From positions 372,001-436,000 of the forward strand of contig NZ_JAJNOQ010000001.1 of the NCBI RefSeq assembly GCF_021044775.1: 64,000 nucleotides of DNA, given 5' to 3'. Of this stretch, positions 42,886-49,688 are shown piece by piece (the stretch's first letter is position 1; each line of letters begins with the position of its first letter). The translations under genes and the position numbers were made by a program. Below the pieces are notes generated by a model that saw only the letters and a program-made list of their open reading frames with translations, had not been told where the DNA came from and searched no databases. The stretch comes from Paraeggerthella hominis (lineage in GTDB: Bacteria; Actinomycetota; Coriobacteriia; Coriobacteriales; Eggerthellaceae).

Positions 42886-42908
42886 TAAAAATACCGGCGC
42901 GCGCCGGT
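42886..42908 (-). terminator. Attenuator terminator in the mntP leader
   Basis: The perfect palindrome ACCGGCGCGCGCCGGT (42893-42908) is followed on the minus strand by ATTTTTAT. It lies between the riboswitch aptamer and mntP and is the likely switch point. A separate 10-bp hairpin between them (around 42915-42946) shares bases with the aptamer closing helix. Confidence 0.8.
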
Positions 42909-42941
42909 TGCGGAAATGCACGGTGCGACGCCTTCGTCACA

Positions 42942-43032
42942 CCGCGAGTCTTGTCATTTAATGCTGGCCAGCTTCGTCCGAAGCAGTATGTTGACCCAGC
43001 CACGCCGTACGGCGCCGACTACTCCCCCACGG
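42942..43032 (-). promoter_or_regulatory. yybP-ykoY manganese riboswitch
   Basis: The minus strand shows the conserved aptamer blocks GGGGAGTAG, GGTCAACATACTG and GACAAGACT in the right order. The closing helix is CCGTGGG/CTCGCGG (43026-43032 with 42942-42948). A hairpin (GGCGCCGTACGGCG) and a GCTGG..CCAGC helix form the two legs. It precedes mntP, the best-known target of this riboswitch class. Confidence 0.85.
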
Positions 43033-43091
43033 GATTGAGGTATTTTACCACAGAGACCCGCTCGCGCGCCCGTCTTTTAGCGGACCGCGCG

Positions 43092-43970
43092 CTACGCCCG
43101 GAAGACGCCTTCTTCTTGGCGGAAGAACCCTTCTCGCATCAGGTCGTTTACGATGGACTCGAACGTCTCGGCATCCACGCCGTCGCGGCCCGCCGCGCGC
43201 TCGAACGCATCCAGGCGAGCGGCCAGATCGTCGAAGCCGATGCCCGGCTCGGCCAACACCACGCGCACCAGCTCGGCGCGCTTCTGACGGCGCGACCCGT
43301 CGAACGTCGATTGCCGCGCGTAATGGGCGCTGCGCCGCGAGGGATTGGCGACAAGCGTTTTCAGATGCGCGCCGTAATCCAGAAGCGCGTAGTACCAGGC
43401 GCGCGCATCGTCTTGCGGGCACGTAGCGGCCACGAGCGGCGTCAATTCCCGATCGGACACCTTGTCGCGCTGGGGGAACACCTCATGCAGAAACACCGTG
43501 CGCACGTTCGTCTCAATGTAGATCGAAGGCTTGCCGAACGCGAACGCCATGACGCCGGCCGCCGTAGCCGGGCCGATGCCGGGAAGCTGCTGCAGCTGTT
43601 CGGCCGTGTCGGGAAGGGCGCCGCCATGGGTGGCGGAGCATTCCTCGCACGCGCGCTTGAGAGCAAGGGCGCGCCGGTTGTAGCCAAGCCCCTGCCATTG
43701 CGCCAGAACATCGGCGGTGCCGGCCGCAGCCAGCGCGTCGACCGTGGGAAACAGCGACATCCAGCGCTCCCAATGCTTCAGCACGCGCGTCACTTGCGTC
43801 TGCTGAAGCATGACCTCCGAAACCAAAACCGCGTAGGGATCGTCCAGATAGCGCCAAGGCAGCTCCCGATAGCGCAGCGCGCCCTCTTCGCGAACCTTGG
43901 CCTCGAACGCCTCGCGAGCTAACGGAGCGTCGGCGGGCCACGAAGGCGAATCGAAACCCGCTACGCGCAC
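43092..43970 (-). CDS. MutY-like adenine glycosylase without Fe-S and NUDIX parts
   Basis: The product is 292 aa from GTG 43970, which overlaps the Rrf2 gene end. The HhH-GPD core is clear: PYAVLVSEVMLQQTQVTRVL (catalytic Glu52), LQQLPGIGPATAAGVMAFAF and GLGYNRRALAL. Where MutY has the catalytic Asp in LDGNV this protein has IETNV (Glu153). The C-x6-C-x2-C-x5-C iron-sulphur loop is missing; after DYGAHLK the sequence runs NPSRRSAHYARQSTFDGSRR. The C-terminal NUDIX-like 8-oxoG reader is also missing and replaced by about 65 residues of different sequence. It may be a distinct glycosylase of the MutY branch. Confidence 0.8.
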   Translation of the reverse strand: MRVAGFDSPSWPADAPLAREAFEAKVREEGALRYRELPWRYLDDPYAVLVSEVMLQQTQVTRVLKHWERWMSLFPTVDALAAAGTADVLAQWQGLGYNRRALALKRACEECSATHGGALPDTAEQLQQLPGIGPATAAGVMAFAFGKPSIYIETNVRTVFLHEVFPQRDKVSDRELTPLVAATCPQDDARAWYYALLDYGAHLKTLVANPSRRSAHYARQSTFDGSRRQKRAELVRVVLAEPGIGFDDLAARLDAFERAAGRDGVDAETFESIVNDLMREGFFRQEEGVFRA

Positions 43971-44542
43971 GGCTGCGGGCTTTCCGGGTTCGCGTCGTCC
44001 GGAGCCTCGACGGTCAGATGAGCGCAGGAAACCGAGCAGCTTGCCACCCTGCACGCCTCGGGCCGAGCGTCGGCTGGCGCATGCACGGGAGCCTCCTTGC
44101 CGCGAGCCTTCGCAAGAGCCGCCTCCACCACGGGATGCGTTGCCCCCAACTCGATCAAATCCTTGAGCGTAATGGAGCCGAAGTAATCGTTGAGCAGGCG
44201 ATCCGCGCCCTGCCACAGCTTGTTGTACGCACAGGATTTCTGCTTCTCGCAATACTCGGGGTCCAGCACGCACAACGACACGCTCACCGGACCCTGGATA
44301 GCCTCCAGGACCTCGAGCAGCGTGACCTCCGCAGGATCGCAATTGAGAGCCAGGCCGCCGCGCGCTCCGCGCACCGTTTTGATAAGCCCGCCCTTGACCA
44401 AGTCGTGCTGAATGCTGCGCGCGAACGCGTAAGGGATGTCCTCGTCTTCGGCGATATCGGACACCGACACGTAAGCGTCGCCGCTTTTATAAGCGGCACG
44501 AAGTATCCTGCAAGCGTAATCGCAGCGTCGCGTGATGTCCAT
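43961..44542 (-). CDS. Rrf2 family (IscR-like) transcriptional regulator
   Basis: 193 aa. The winged helix-turn-helix reads MDITRRCDYACRILRAAYKS and later ARSIQHDLVKGGLIKTVRGA followed by RGG. The three-Cys cluster region of Rrf2 sensors is present (CVLDPEYCEKQKSC), so an Fe-S sensor of iron or oxidative state is likely. Unusually there is a C-terminal extension of about 55 residues with three further Cys (EACRVASCSVSCAH). The gene follows the AAA+-like gene by 3 bp and its end overlaps the mutY-like gene, so all three form one operon. Confidence 0.88.
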   Translation of the reverse strand: MDITRRCDYACRILRAAYKSGDAYVSVSDIAEDEDIPYAFARSIQHDLVKGGLIKTVRGARGGLALNCDPAEVTLLEVLEAIQGPVSVSLCVLDPEYCEKQKSCAYNKLWQGADRLLNDYFGSITLKDLIELGATHPVVEAALAKARGKEAPVHAPADARPEACRVASCSVSCAHLTVEAPDDANPESPQPCA

Positions 44543-44545
44543 CGA

Positions 44546-46096
44546 TTATCCCTCTTCCCCTTTCAGCAGGTCCTCCAAGTGCTCGAGGTCGCGGCGAAAA
44601 TCGCTGATCACCGCGTTTTCAAGCGCACGGTATTCCTCCGAATCGAGCGGCTGGTAGGCCGCCATCTTGTCGAACAGATTGTCCGCCGTCACCGGCACGT
44701 AGCGCCGCGCCATAAGGCTTGCCTTGTAGGCTTCCTCCACGGCCTCCCGCGCCGCCATGTAGATGTCGTAGCGAGGCATCTGGGCAGAATAGCGCACGAG
44801 GGCCGCCTGGTCGACGCCGCGCAGCGAAGGATGCTCGCGCGCGATCTCCATCCAGATGTCCGCGCGCTCCGACGCCGTGGGAAAATCGATGTCGACGATG
44901 GACAGCGGCTCCAGAAGATCGTAGAAGAACGGTTCGATCTCCCCCGCTTCGGACGCAGACGCCAGCACGAACACGTCGGGGTTCTCGACAGCCGAGCGTA
45001 TGAGGTTGATGGCCTCGCGCGCGCCGCGGGACAAACTTGCCATGAGGAAGCCGCCGAGATCGTCCCCCGCAGGCTCGGACACCGGCGACGCCCACAGGTC
45101 AAGATCCTCCAGCAGCAGAACGCCCGCGCCTTCGAAGGCGTTGCGAGCCGCGTTCAACTGGGGCTGGCGGTCGGCCTGGGCCATCACGCACAGGACGGGC
45201 ATGCCCTGCAGGTTCTCCTCCATGCGCATGCGCAGCGCAGGCAAGCCCAGCTCGCCTAGCGTGGCAACCATGAACCGGTTCGCATCCTCGCGCGCCGGCG
45301 AGCGGAACAGCAGCGCGTCGGCGGCGGGCATGCGATCCAGCCCGTGCCGCGCGTTCAGCTGCCTGACCAGCTCTTGGAACTGGGGGTCGCCCTGCATGCC
45401 CACCCCGAAATCGCGCATGAGCGCCACTGTTCGATCGTATCCCACCAGCTCTCGATACGTGATGCGCTCGAGCGTGGAAAGAACGGCCGCGCTGTCGGCG
45501 TCATGGCCGGTCGCATCCGCGCTTTCCTCCGACGCCGCTTCGACCTCGCCGGAAGAAGACGCGTCTTCGGAACCTGCCGACGCATCTTTTTCGGCGGGCA
45601 CGGCCGCTTCGGGAGCGTCCTTCGCCTTCCCGGCGCGCTGCGCCGGGGCGGTCACGTGCTCGACGCGCAGCAGGCGCGCGCCGTCAAGGCCCAGAAAGTC
45701 CTGCGAGATGAGGTCCGTCATGTCCTCCAGGTCCTCGCGTGAAAGGCCGAACTCCTGCAGCTTGTCGAGAGCCAGGCCCTGCAGCTGCTCGGCGCAGGAG
45801 ACCGTTTCGTCGGAAGACAGGTACGGCTCCAACCGCTCGAACACGTATTCGGCAATCGAGCGCTCCTTGAGCGCGCAGGCAAGCGCCCACGCCTGCTTGA
45901 GGCCTTCGAGCGCCGCCTCGTCGGGCGCCGTGCCGTCGGTGCGGCGCGCCTGCTCGAAAGCGGCAAGGTACAGGTGCATCCCCAGCACCGCATCGCCCGC
46001 TGCGCAAGCCTGCGCGGCTCGGCGAAGGTACTCGCTGGATGAATTTTCGTGCTCGTCGTTTTGGCTGGGCGAGCTGTTCGCGTCGTTCTCGAGCAT
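44546..46096 (-). CDS. Degenerate AAA+-like protein of unknown function
   Basis: The product is 516 aa; ATG 46096 has AAAGGAGG upstream. Residues 20-135 form a helical, TPR-like region. Residues 150-205 are an acidic Ala/Glu/Ser linker. The C-terminal 300 residues read like an AAA+ module: ELVGYDRTVALMRDFG, a Walker-B-like GVLLLEDLDLW (about 325-335), a sensor-like VFVLASASEAGEIEPFF and IVDIDFPTASERADIWMEIA as in the lid. The Walker A is absent; at its place stands ALLFRSPAREDANRF (261-275). It could be a non-hydrolysing AAA+ scaffold. First gene of the operon with the Rrf2 regulator. Confidence 0.7.
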   Translation of the reverse strand: MLENDANSSPSQNDEHENSSSEYLRRAAQACAAGDAVLGMHLYLAAFEQARRTDGTAPDEAALEGLKQAWALACALKERSIAEYVFERLEPYLSSDETVSCAEQLQGLALDKLQEFGLSREDLEDMTDLISQDFLGLDGARLLRVEHVTAPAQRAGKAKDAPEAAVPAEKDASAGSEDASSSGEVEAASEESADATGHDADSAAVLSTLERITYRELVGYDRTVALMRDFGVGMQGDPQFQELVRQLNARHGLDRMPAADALLFRSPAREDANRFMVATLGELGLPALRMRMEENLQGMPVLCVMAQADRQPQLNAARNAFEGAGVLLLEDLDLWASPVSEPAGDDLGGFLMASLSRGAREAINLIRSAVENPDVFVLASASEAGEIEPFFYDLLEPLSIVDIDFPTASERADIWMEIAREHPSLRGVDQAALVRYSAQMPRYDIYMAAREAVEEAYKASLMARRYVPVTADNLFDKMAAYQPLDSEEYRALENAVISDFRRDLEHLEDLLKGEEG

Positions 46097-46268
46097 GTAC
46101 CCAACCTCCTTTGCGTATGGTATCTGCACATCGTGCGCAAAAATGACTATGTTGAGGTCACATTTTACCCGATAGAGACGCATGCGGCGCGGCATGCACT
46201 CAAAACCCAAAAACACTGCGGCTGGGAATCAAGGGGCGGGCGAACCGAAAACGCCGAAACCCAAGAGG

Positions 46269-47060
46269 CTACCAGTCGAGGATGCTCCATCCGCACGCGC
46301 GCGCCGTACGGGTGAGCGGGCGGTCCGGCGTGACGGCGAACGCCTGTTTCGCGGCGCCCAAAACCACGCGGTCGGAATGATGGTCGCCGTACGCGGCAGC
46401 CAGCTCCCACTTGCCGGGGCCGAAATGCTCGTCGCCGAAGCGCTGCACCGCAGCCAGCTTCTCCTCGCCTTCGACCGGAAGCCCCTCCACGCGGCGCTCG
46501 TAGGTGCCGTCAGGAGCAACGCACATGCGCGTGGACACCTGGTGCGCGAAGGGGTGGTGCTCCATGGCGCGCAGGATAATGGGTTCGAAGGTGGCGGAAA
46601 CCACCAGCACCACGTCGCCCGCTTCCGCATGGGCGCGCATGGCGGCGTCGGCCTGCGGACGGAAAATCGGCGCAATGCTGTGGTCGTAGAAGTCGGCCAG
46701 AAACGCGTCGACTTTCTTGGCAGGCCAGCCCTCGAAAGCCGTGAACACCAGCCCGCGCACGCGCGCCTCGTTCTGCGGAAGGCGCAGCTTGTAGGCAGCC
46801 GCCCATAGCAGGATGCGCGAGACCACGCGCTTGCGCAGAAGGCCCAGCTTCATGAGATGGGCGACCAGCAAGACCGGGGAGTTGCCGTCAATGCTCGTAC
46901 CGTCGAAATCGAACACCGCCAACTGCACGGGCGCGTCGGAATCGGTCGACCCCGTTTGGCCGCGCACGCCTGCGGGTGCAACAACCCCCGCGCCCTCCTG
47001 ATTCGGCTTCGCTTCAACGTTCGGTTCTACGTTCGCGCTCTGATCCCCGCTCCGGGACAT
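46269..47060 (-). CDS. HAD-IB family hydrolase (phosphoserine phosphatase-like)
   Basis: 263 aa from ATG 47060; the ribosome-binding site is weak and the first 45 residues are polar and unconserved. The HAD motifs are FDFDGTSID (nucleophile Asp), VVLVVSATFEPII (motif II), and AAYGDHHSDRVVLGAA (motif IV). A helical cap (MKLGLLRKRVVSRILLWAAA) fits the SerB/acyl-phosphate-type HAD-IB group. The substrate is unknown. The last chromosomal gene before the prophage. Confidence 0.88.
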   Translation of the reverse strand: MSRSGDQSANVEPNVEAKPNQEGAGVVAPAGVRGQTGSTDSDAPVQLAVFDFDGTSIDGNSPVLLVAHLMKLGLLRKRVVSRILLWAAAYKLRLPQNEARVRGLVFTAFEGWPAKKVDAFLADFYDHSIAPIFRPQADAAMRAHAEAGDVVLVVSATFEPIILRAMEHHPFAHQVSTRMCVAPDGTYERRVEGLPVEGEEKLAAVQRFGDEHFGPGKWELAAAYGDHHSDRVVLGAAKQAFAVTPDRPLTRTARACGWSILDW

Positions 47061-47321
47061 GGCATTCCATTCTCATCGTGTCGACGGAGCCGCGCCCTTG
47101 GCGCGGCGGACGGGAGCTCGCATGCAGGCCCCCGCCCGCCGCGCGCTACCCCTCGCTCCCGTCGTTGCATGCAACGAATTGAGAAGTATAACTCTTTAAT
47201 TCTCAATACGCTAGGTATGCTACCAACTGGTGTTTTAGATTCGCCAATGCTAGAAAAGCTCGCAAAAACGCCAACTTAGGATATGCGAAGGATATGGGAA
47301 AGCGTCGAAAAGGAGACCGAA
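47061..47321. other. AT-rich non-coding border of the prophage
   Basis: This stretch changes from GC-rich to clearly AT-rich at about 47,170. It contains the perfect 14-bp palindrome CGTTGCATGCAACG (47163-47176) and an inverted repeat ATTGAGAA/TTCTCAAT (47178-47185 with 47200-47207). The left attachment site of the prophage should lie between 47,060 and 47,510. The core sequence cannot be identified without the other end. Confidence 0.5.
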
Positions 47322-47453
47322 ATGAAGAAGATGAAGAAGAAACGCTGCTACGCTCTAGCCGATTACATGGAGGCGGCTGCATGTTCCGACGACCCGAGCG
47401 ACCGCGTCGCGGCGTGCCCGGTGGCCGCCGCACAGAGCTTATCAAGCCCGTAA
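47322..47453 (+). CDS. Small Cys-containing peptide, 43 aa
   Basis: The frame MKKMKKKRCYALADYMEAAA continues with three Cys in total (positions 9, 21 and 32) and ends AQSLSSP. AAAAGGAG lies 7 nt before the ATG, one of the strongest ribosome-binding sites in the region. A very basic first 8 residues are followed by an Ala-rich part. It is the only plus-strand gene at the prophage border and is convergent with the endolysin gene. It could be a prophage cargo peptide, a small toxin or a ribosomal peptide precursor. No modifying enzyme is visible. Confidence 0.5.
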   Translation: MKKMKKKRCYALADYMEAAACSDDPSDRVAACPVAAAQSLSSP

Positions 47454-47469
47454 ATCGAACCCCAAACGC

Positions 47470-47504
47470 AAAAAAATAGGGCGCACCCGTCATGGATGCG
47501 CCCT
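47470..47504 (-). terminator. Terminator of the prophage late operon
   Basis: Stem AGGGCGCA/TGCGCCCT (47478-47485 with 47497-47504) followed on the minus strand by A plus a run of T (ATTTTTTTG). It lies 7 bp past the endolysin stop. Confidence 0.85.
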
Positions 47505-47511
47505 CTTCGCT

Positions 47512-48312
47512 TCATTGCTTGCGCAAGTACTCCTCGCCCCCGTCGGCGGTCCCCACGGCGATGTAGCGCGTCTCCCCCGTCCAGGACGTGTAGCGGCCCC
47601 ACAGGTAGCCGTCGGACACCTCGCCCCACTCGTCGAGCGCGACCGTCTCTCCCTCGGCGTACGACGCGACCACGGCCCCCGACATGCCCGGAGCGTCGCG
47701 CACGTTGAGCGAGTCGGCGACGCACTCGTAGGTGCCGCCGGCGACTCCCGACGGCGCGGGAGCTGGCTGCGAGGGCTGCGCCCCTCCCCCGTCGGCCTTG
47801 CCGTTGTACGCGAGGATTCCGTCCCACGGAAAGTCGTAGTACGGGCGCATCAGGCTCTCGCCGCCGGTCTGGTCGCCGACCTGCCCGCCGACGATGCCGC
47901 CGAACTCGTTGGACAGGTACTCGGACAGCATGTCGGGCACGGCGCTCTGGCACATGGCCGTATGGTTGGCCTCGTTGAGGTAGATATCCCCTCGCTTGGC
48001 TACGTAGCCGTCGCCCATCGGGTGCCACTCGAACAGCCCGGAGCCGACGAACACGGCGCGCATGTCGCCGGTGTACGTCGCGGCATCCAGCGCGCCCTCG
48101 TAGGCGCTGCCGCGCAGGGCCTCGCGCCAGCAGTCGATGACGGAGCTGGCGCAGTCTCGGTCGCCGACGGCGAACGGCGCGCGCACCCCCTCGCACTCCC
48201 ACCACTCGACGGGGCCGGAACCCCACCGCCCGTCGCCCTGGGTGTATCCGAACCGGCAATCGTCCACCTGGCGGCGGTGGGACGTCGCCGCGATATTCGC
48301 GCGATCAGGCAT
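47512..48312 (-). CDS. Phage endolysin (peptidoglycan amidohydrolase) with SH3b domain
   Basis: 266 aa. The catalytic part looks like the Amidase_5/NlpC-P60-type phage hydrolase: DRDCASSVIDCWREAL gives the Cys nucleophile, and HPMGDGYVAKRGDIYLNEAN with HTAMCQ supplies the His. A Pro/Ala/Gln linker (QPSQPAPAPSG) leads to a C-terminal bacterial SH3 domain (GTYECVADSLNVRDAPGMSG) for wall binding. It overlaps the holin gene by 8 nt and has AGAAGGAGG upstream. Last gene of the lysis cassette. Confidence 0.88.
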   Translation of the reverse strand: MPDRANIAATSHRRQVDDCRFGYTQGDGRWGSGPVEWWECEGVRAPFAVGDRDCASSVIDCWREALRGSAYEGALDAATYTGDMRAVFVGSGLFEWHPMGDGYVAKRGDIYLNEANHTAMCQSAVPDMLSEYLSNEFGGIVGGQVGDQTGGESLMRPYYDFPWDGILAYNGKADGGGAQPSQPAPAPSGVAGGTYECVADSLNVRDAPGMSGAVVASYAEGETVALDEWGEVSDGYLWGRYTSWTGETRYIAVGTADGGEEYLRKQ

Positions 48313-48625
48313 TGGGGGCCTCCTTCTCCGCCGGGGCGAGCGCAGCCTGCACGGTGGCCTTGTCCGACGTGGTGGCCGTCACCTGCTTGGTCGTCACCAC
48401 TTGGTTGATGGTCTGCGCGCTCGCGGCGCTCTTGCCGTCAACGTACGCTTCGGCTGCGGCGTAGATGGCCGCGCTGAACATGGTGCAGACCATGCCCGTG
48501 GTTGCGAGCGCCGTGTTGTCGGTAGCCAAGCCCGCTACGCTGCCGCCGACGGACGCGAGGGCCGCTGCCGTCGCGATCCAGAACTTGCGGCTGGTCAGCT
48601 TCTGCAAGATCTCTTCCTTGGTCAT
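48305..48625 (-). CDS. Phage holin
   Basis: 106 aa. Starts MTKEEILQKLTSRKFWIATA, the usual LTSRKFW entry of small Gram-positive phage holins, then two hydrophobic segments (about 17-33 and 40-58) and a charged C-terminal tail. ATGA overlap with the preceding gene and an 8-nt overlap with the endolysin gene show a compact lysis unit. Confidence 0.8.
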   Translation of the reverse strand: MTKEEILQKLTSRKFWIATAAALASVGGSVAGLATDNTALATTGMVCTMFSAAIYAAAEAYVDGKSAASAQTINQVVTTKQVTATTSDKATVQAALAPAEKEAPNA

Positions 48626-48939
48626 TTCGATTCCTCCTTCTGCGCGTGCTTCGCGCTTTCGATTTGCGCTTCTTCCTCGAAATCGGGGACGTCCGCGATC
48701 CCCAGCTTGGACAAGAAGGGGTTGGGCCTCTTCTGCGGGAGCGCGCTCCCCTCCTTCGCCATCTTCAGCCGCGCCAGGCTCACCGTCTCCACGATGAACA
48801 GCGCGGCGGTGCCGTACGTCACTTCAGGCGGCAGGAACGCCCCTATGGCTAGTCGGCACCACGCCTGGAGCAGGACGTACGCCGTCCAAGTCAGGTACAT
48901 GAGCGCGATGATGACCGTGCTCCCCTTGGGCTTTCTCAC
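48622..48939 (-). CDS. Small two-helix phage membrane protein
   Basis: The product is 105 aa. Start GTG 48939 overlaps the upstream stop by 4 nt (GTGA). Two hydrophobic stretches (STVIIALMYLTWTAYVLLQA and LPPEVTYGTAALFIVETVSL) precede a Lys/Glu-rich tail. The position in the lysis cassette suggests a second holin or holin partner. No family is recognised. Confidence 0.6.
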   Translation of the reverse strand: MRKPKGSTVIIALMYLTWTAYVLLQAWCRLAIGAFLPPEVTYGTAALFIVETVSLARLKMAKEGSALPQKRPNPFLSKLGIADVPDFEEEAQIESAKHAQKEESK

Positions 48940-49190
48940 TTGTCCTCCAAACGGTCGATGCTGTTGAACAGCGTCTTGAACTTCTCGTCGCACTGTTTCG
49001 GCTGCTGTTCGAGCTTGAACACGCGCTCGATGACGCCGTTGTGCTTCTCGACGTGCGCCGACAGGTCGACGACGTCCTTCTTCACGCCCTCGATCCGCTC
49101 GGCCATTACGGCCGACTGCTTGCTGTTCGCGACGATGACGCCGATCAGCGTGACCGCGCCCGTGATGCAGGCGGCTATGATCGCCTCCAA
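48936..49190 (-). CDS. XhlA-like phage membrane protein
   Basis: 84 aa. Start TTG 49190 follows GGGAGGTG. One N-terminal helix (IIAACITGAVTLIGVIVA) is followed by a long coiled coil (ERIEGVKKDVVDLSAHVEKH and onwards) with no globular domain. This is the layout of haemolysin XhlA-type lysis accessory proteins. First gene of the lysis cassette, after a weak terminator. Confidence 0.65.
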   Translation of the reverse strand: MEAIIAACITGAVTLIGVIVANSKQSAVMAERIEGVKKDVVDLSAHVEKHNGVIERVFKLEQQPKQCDEKFKTLFNSIDRLEDK

Positions 49191-49215
49191 GGAATCACCT
49201 CCCCTCTTGCAATAA

Positions 49216-49243
49216 GAAAGCCCCGCGAAAGCTCGCAGGGCTC
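49216..49243 (-). terminator. Weak terminator before the lysis cassette
   Basis: AGCCCcGCGA/TCGCaGGGCT forms a 9-bp stem with one mismatch, followed on the minus strand by TTTCTTATT. It lies between the tail-module end and the lysis genes. Confidence 0.55.
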
Positions 49244-49276
49244 AACTGATCTGATATCGTTCGTCGACGGATGCTC

Positions 49277-49675
49277 TTATTGCGGATCGCCAGGATCTTG
49301 GCCTGATTCGAGCACGTCGGACGCGCCATCGAACTCCGGAAGTCCCTTCAGGTAGCCGTATGCGGCTTCGACCGTCATGGACTGGTCGTACGGCGTGTCG
49401 TACACGTTCGTTTCGATAAACACGTTCATAGGCTCCTGCGCCGTCATGAGCAGGGCTTCCTCGTCCTCCGTCAGCTCTTCCTTCCCCTTGCGCGCCAGAT
49501 CGTCGCGGCGCGCGGCCTCTTCGTACCATGCCTTCTCCTCGATCCGCTTGCTTCTCGACGTGTAAGAGGCTACTTCGATGGTGTTCTGCACGTTCGTAAC
49601 GACGTTCACGCCGACGATTCGGTGGTAGTTGGTCGACACGCCGTTGTCCAAGACTATTCGTTTGCTCAATGCCAT
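49277..49675 (-). CDS. Hypothetical phage protein downstream of the tail genes
   Basis: 132 aa, soluble. It starts MALSKRIVLDNGVSTNYHRI and has a charged central helix (KRIEEKAWYEEAARRDDLAR). The N-terminal strands resemble small beta-rich proteins often encoded after tail fibre genes, but I do not recognise a family. It lies between the DUF859-like structural gene and the lysis cassette. Confidence 0.6.
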   Translation of the reverse strand: MALSKRIVLDNGVSTNYHRIVGVNVVTNVQNTIEVASYTSRSKRIEEKAWYEEAARRDDLARKGKEELTEDEEALLMTAQEPMNVFIETNVYDTPYDQSMTVEAAYGYLKGLPEFDGASDVLESGQDPGDPQ

Positions 49676-49688
49676 GCTTCTCGCCTCC

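Noticed and set aside
47294..47479. A 61-codon frame overlapping the small Cys peptide gene
   Set aside because: It is Arg/Gly/Glu-rich, and the strong ribosome-binding site is spaced for ATG 47322, not for ATG 47294.
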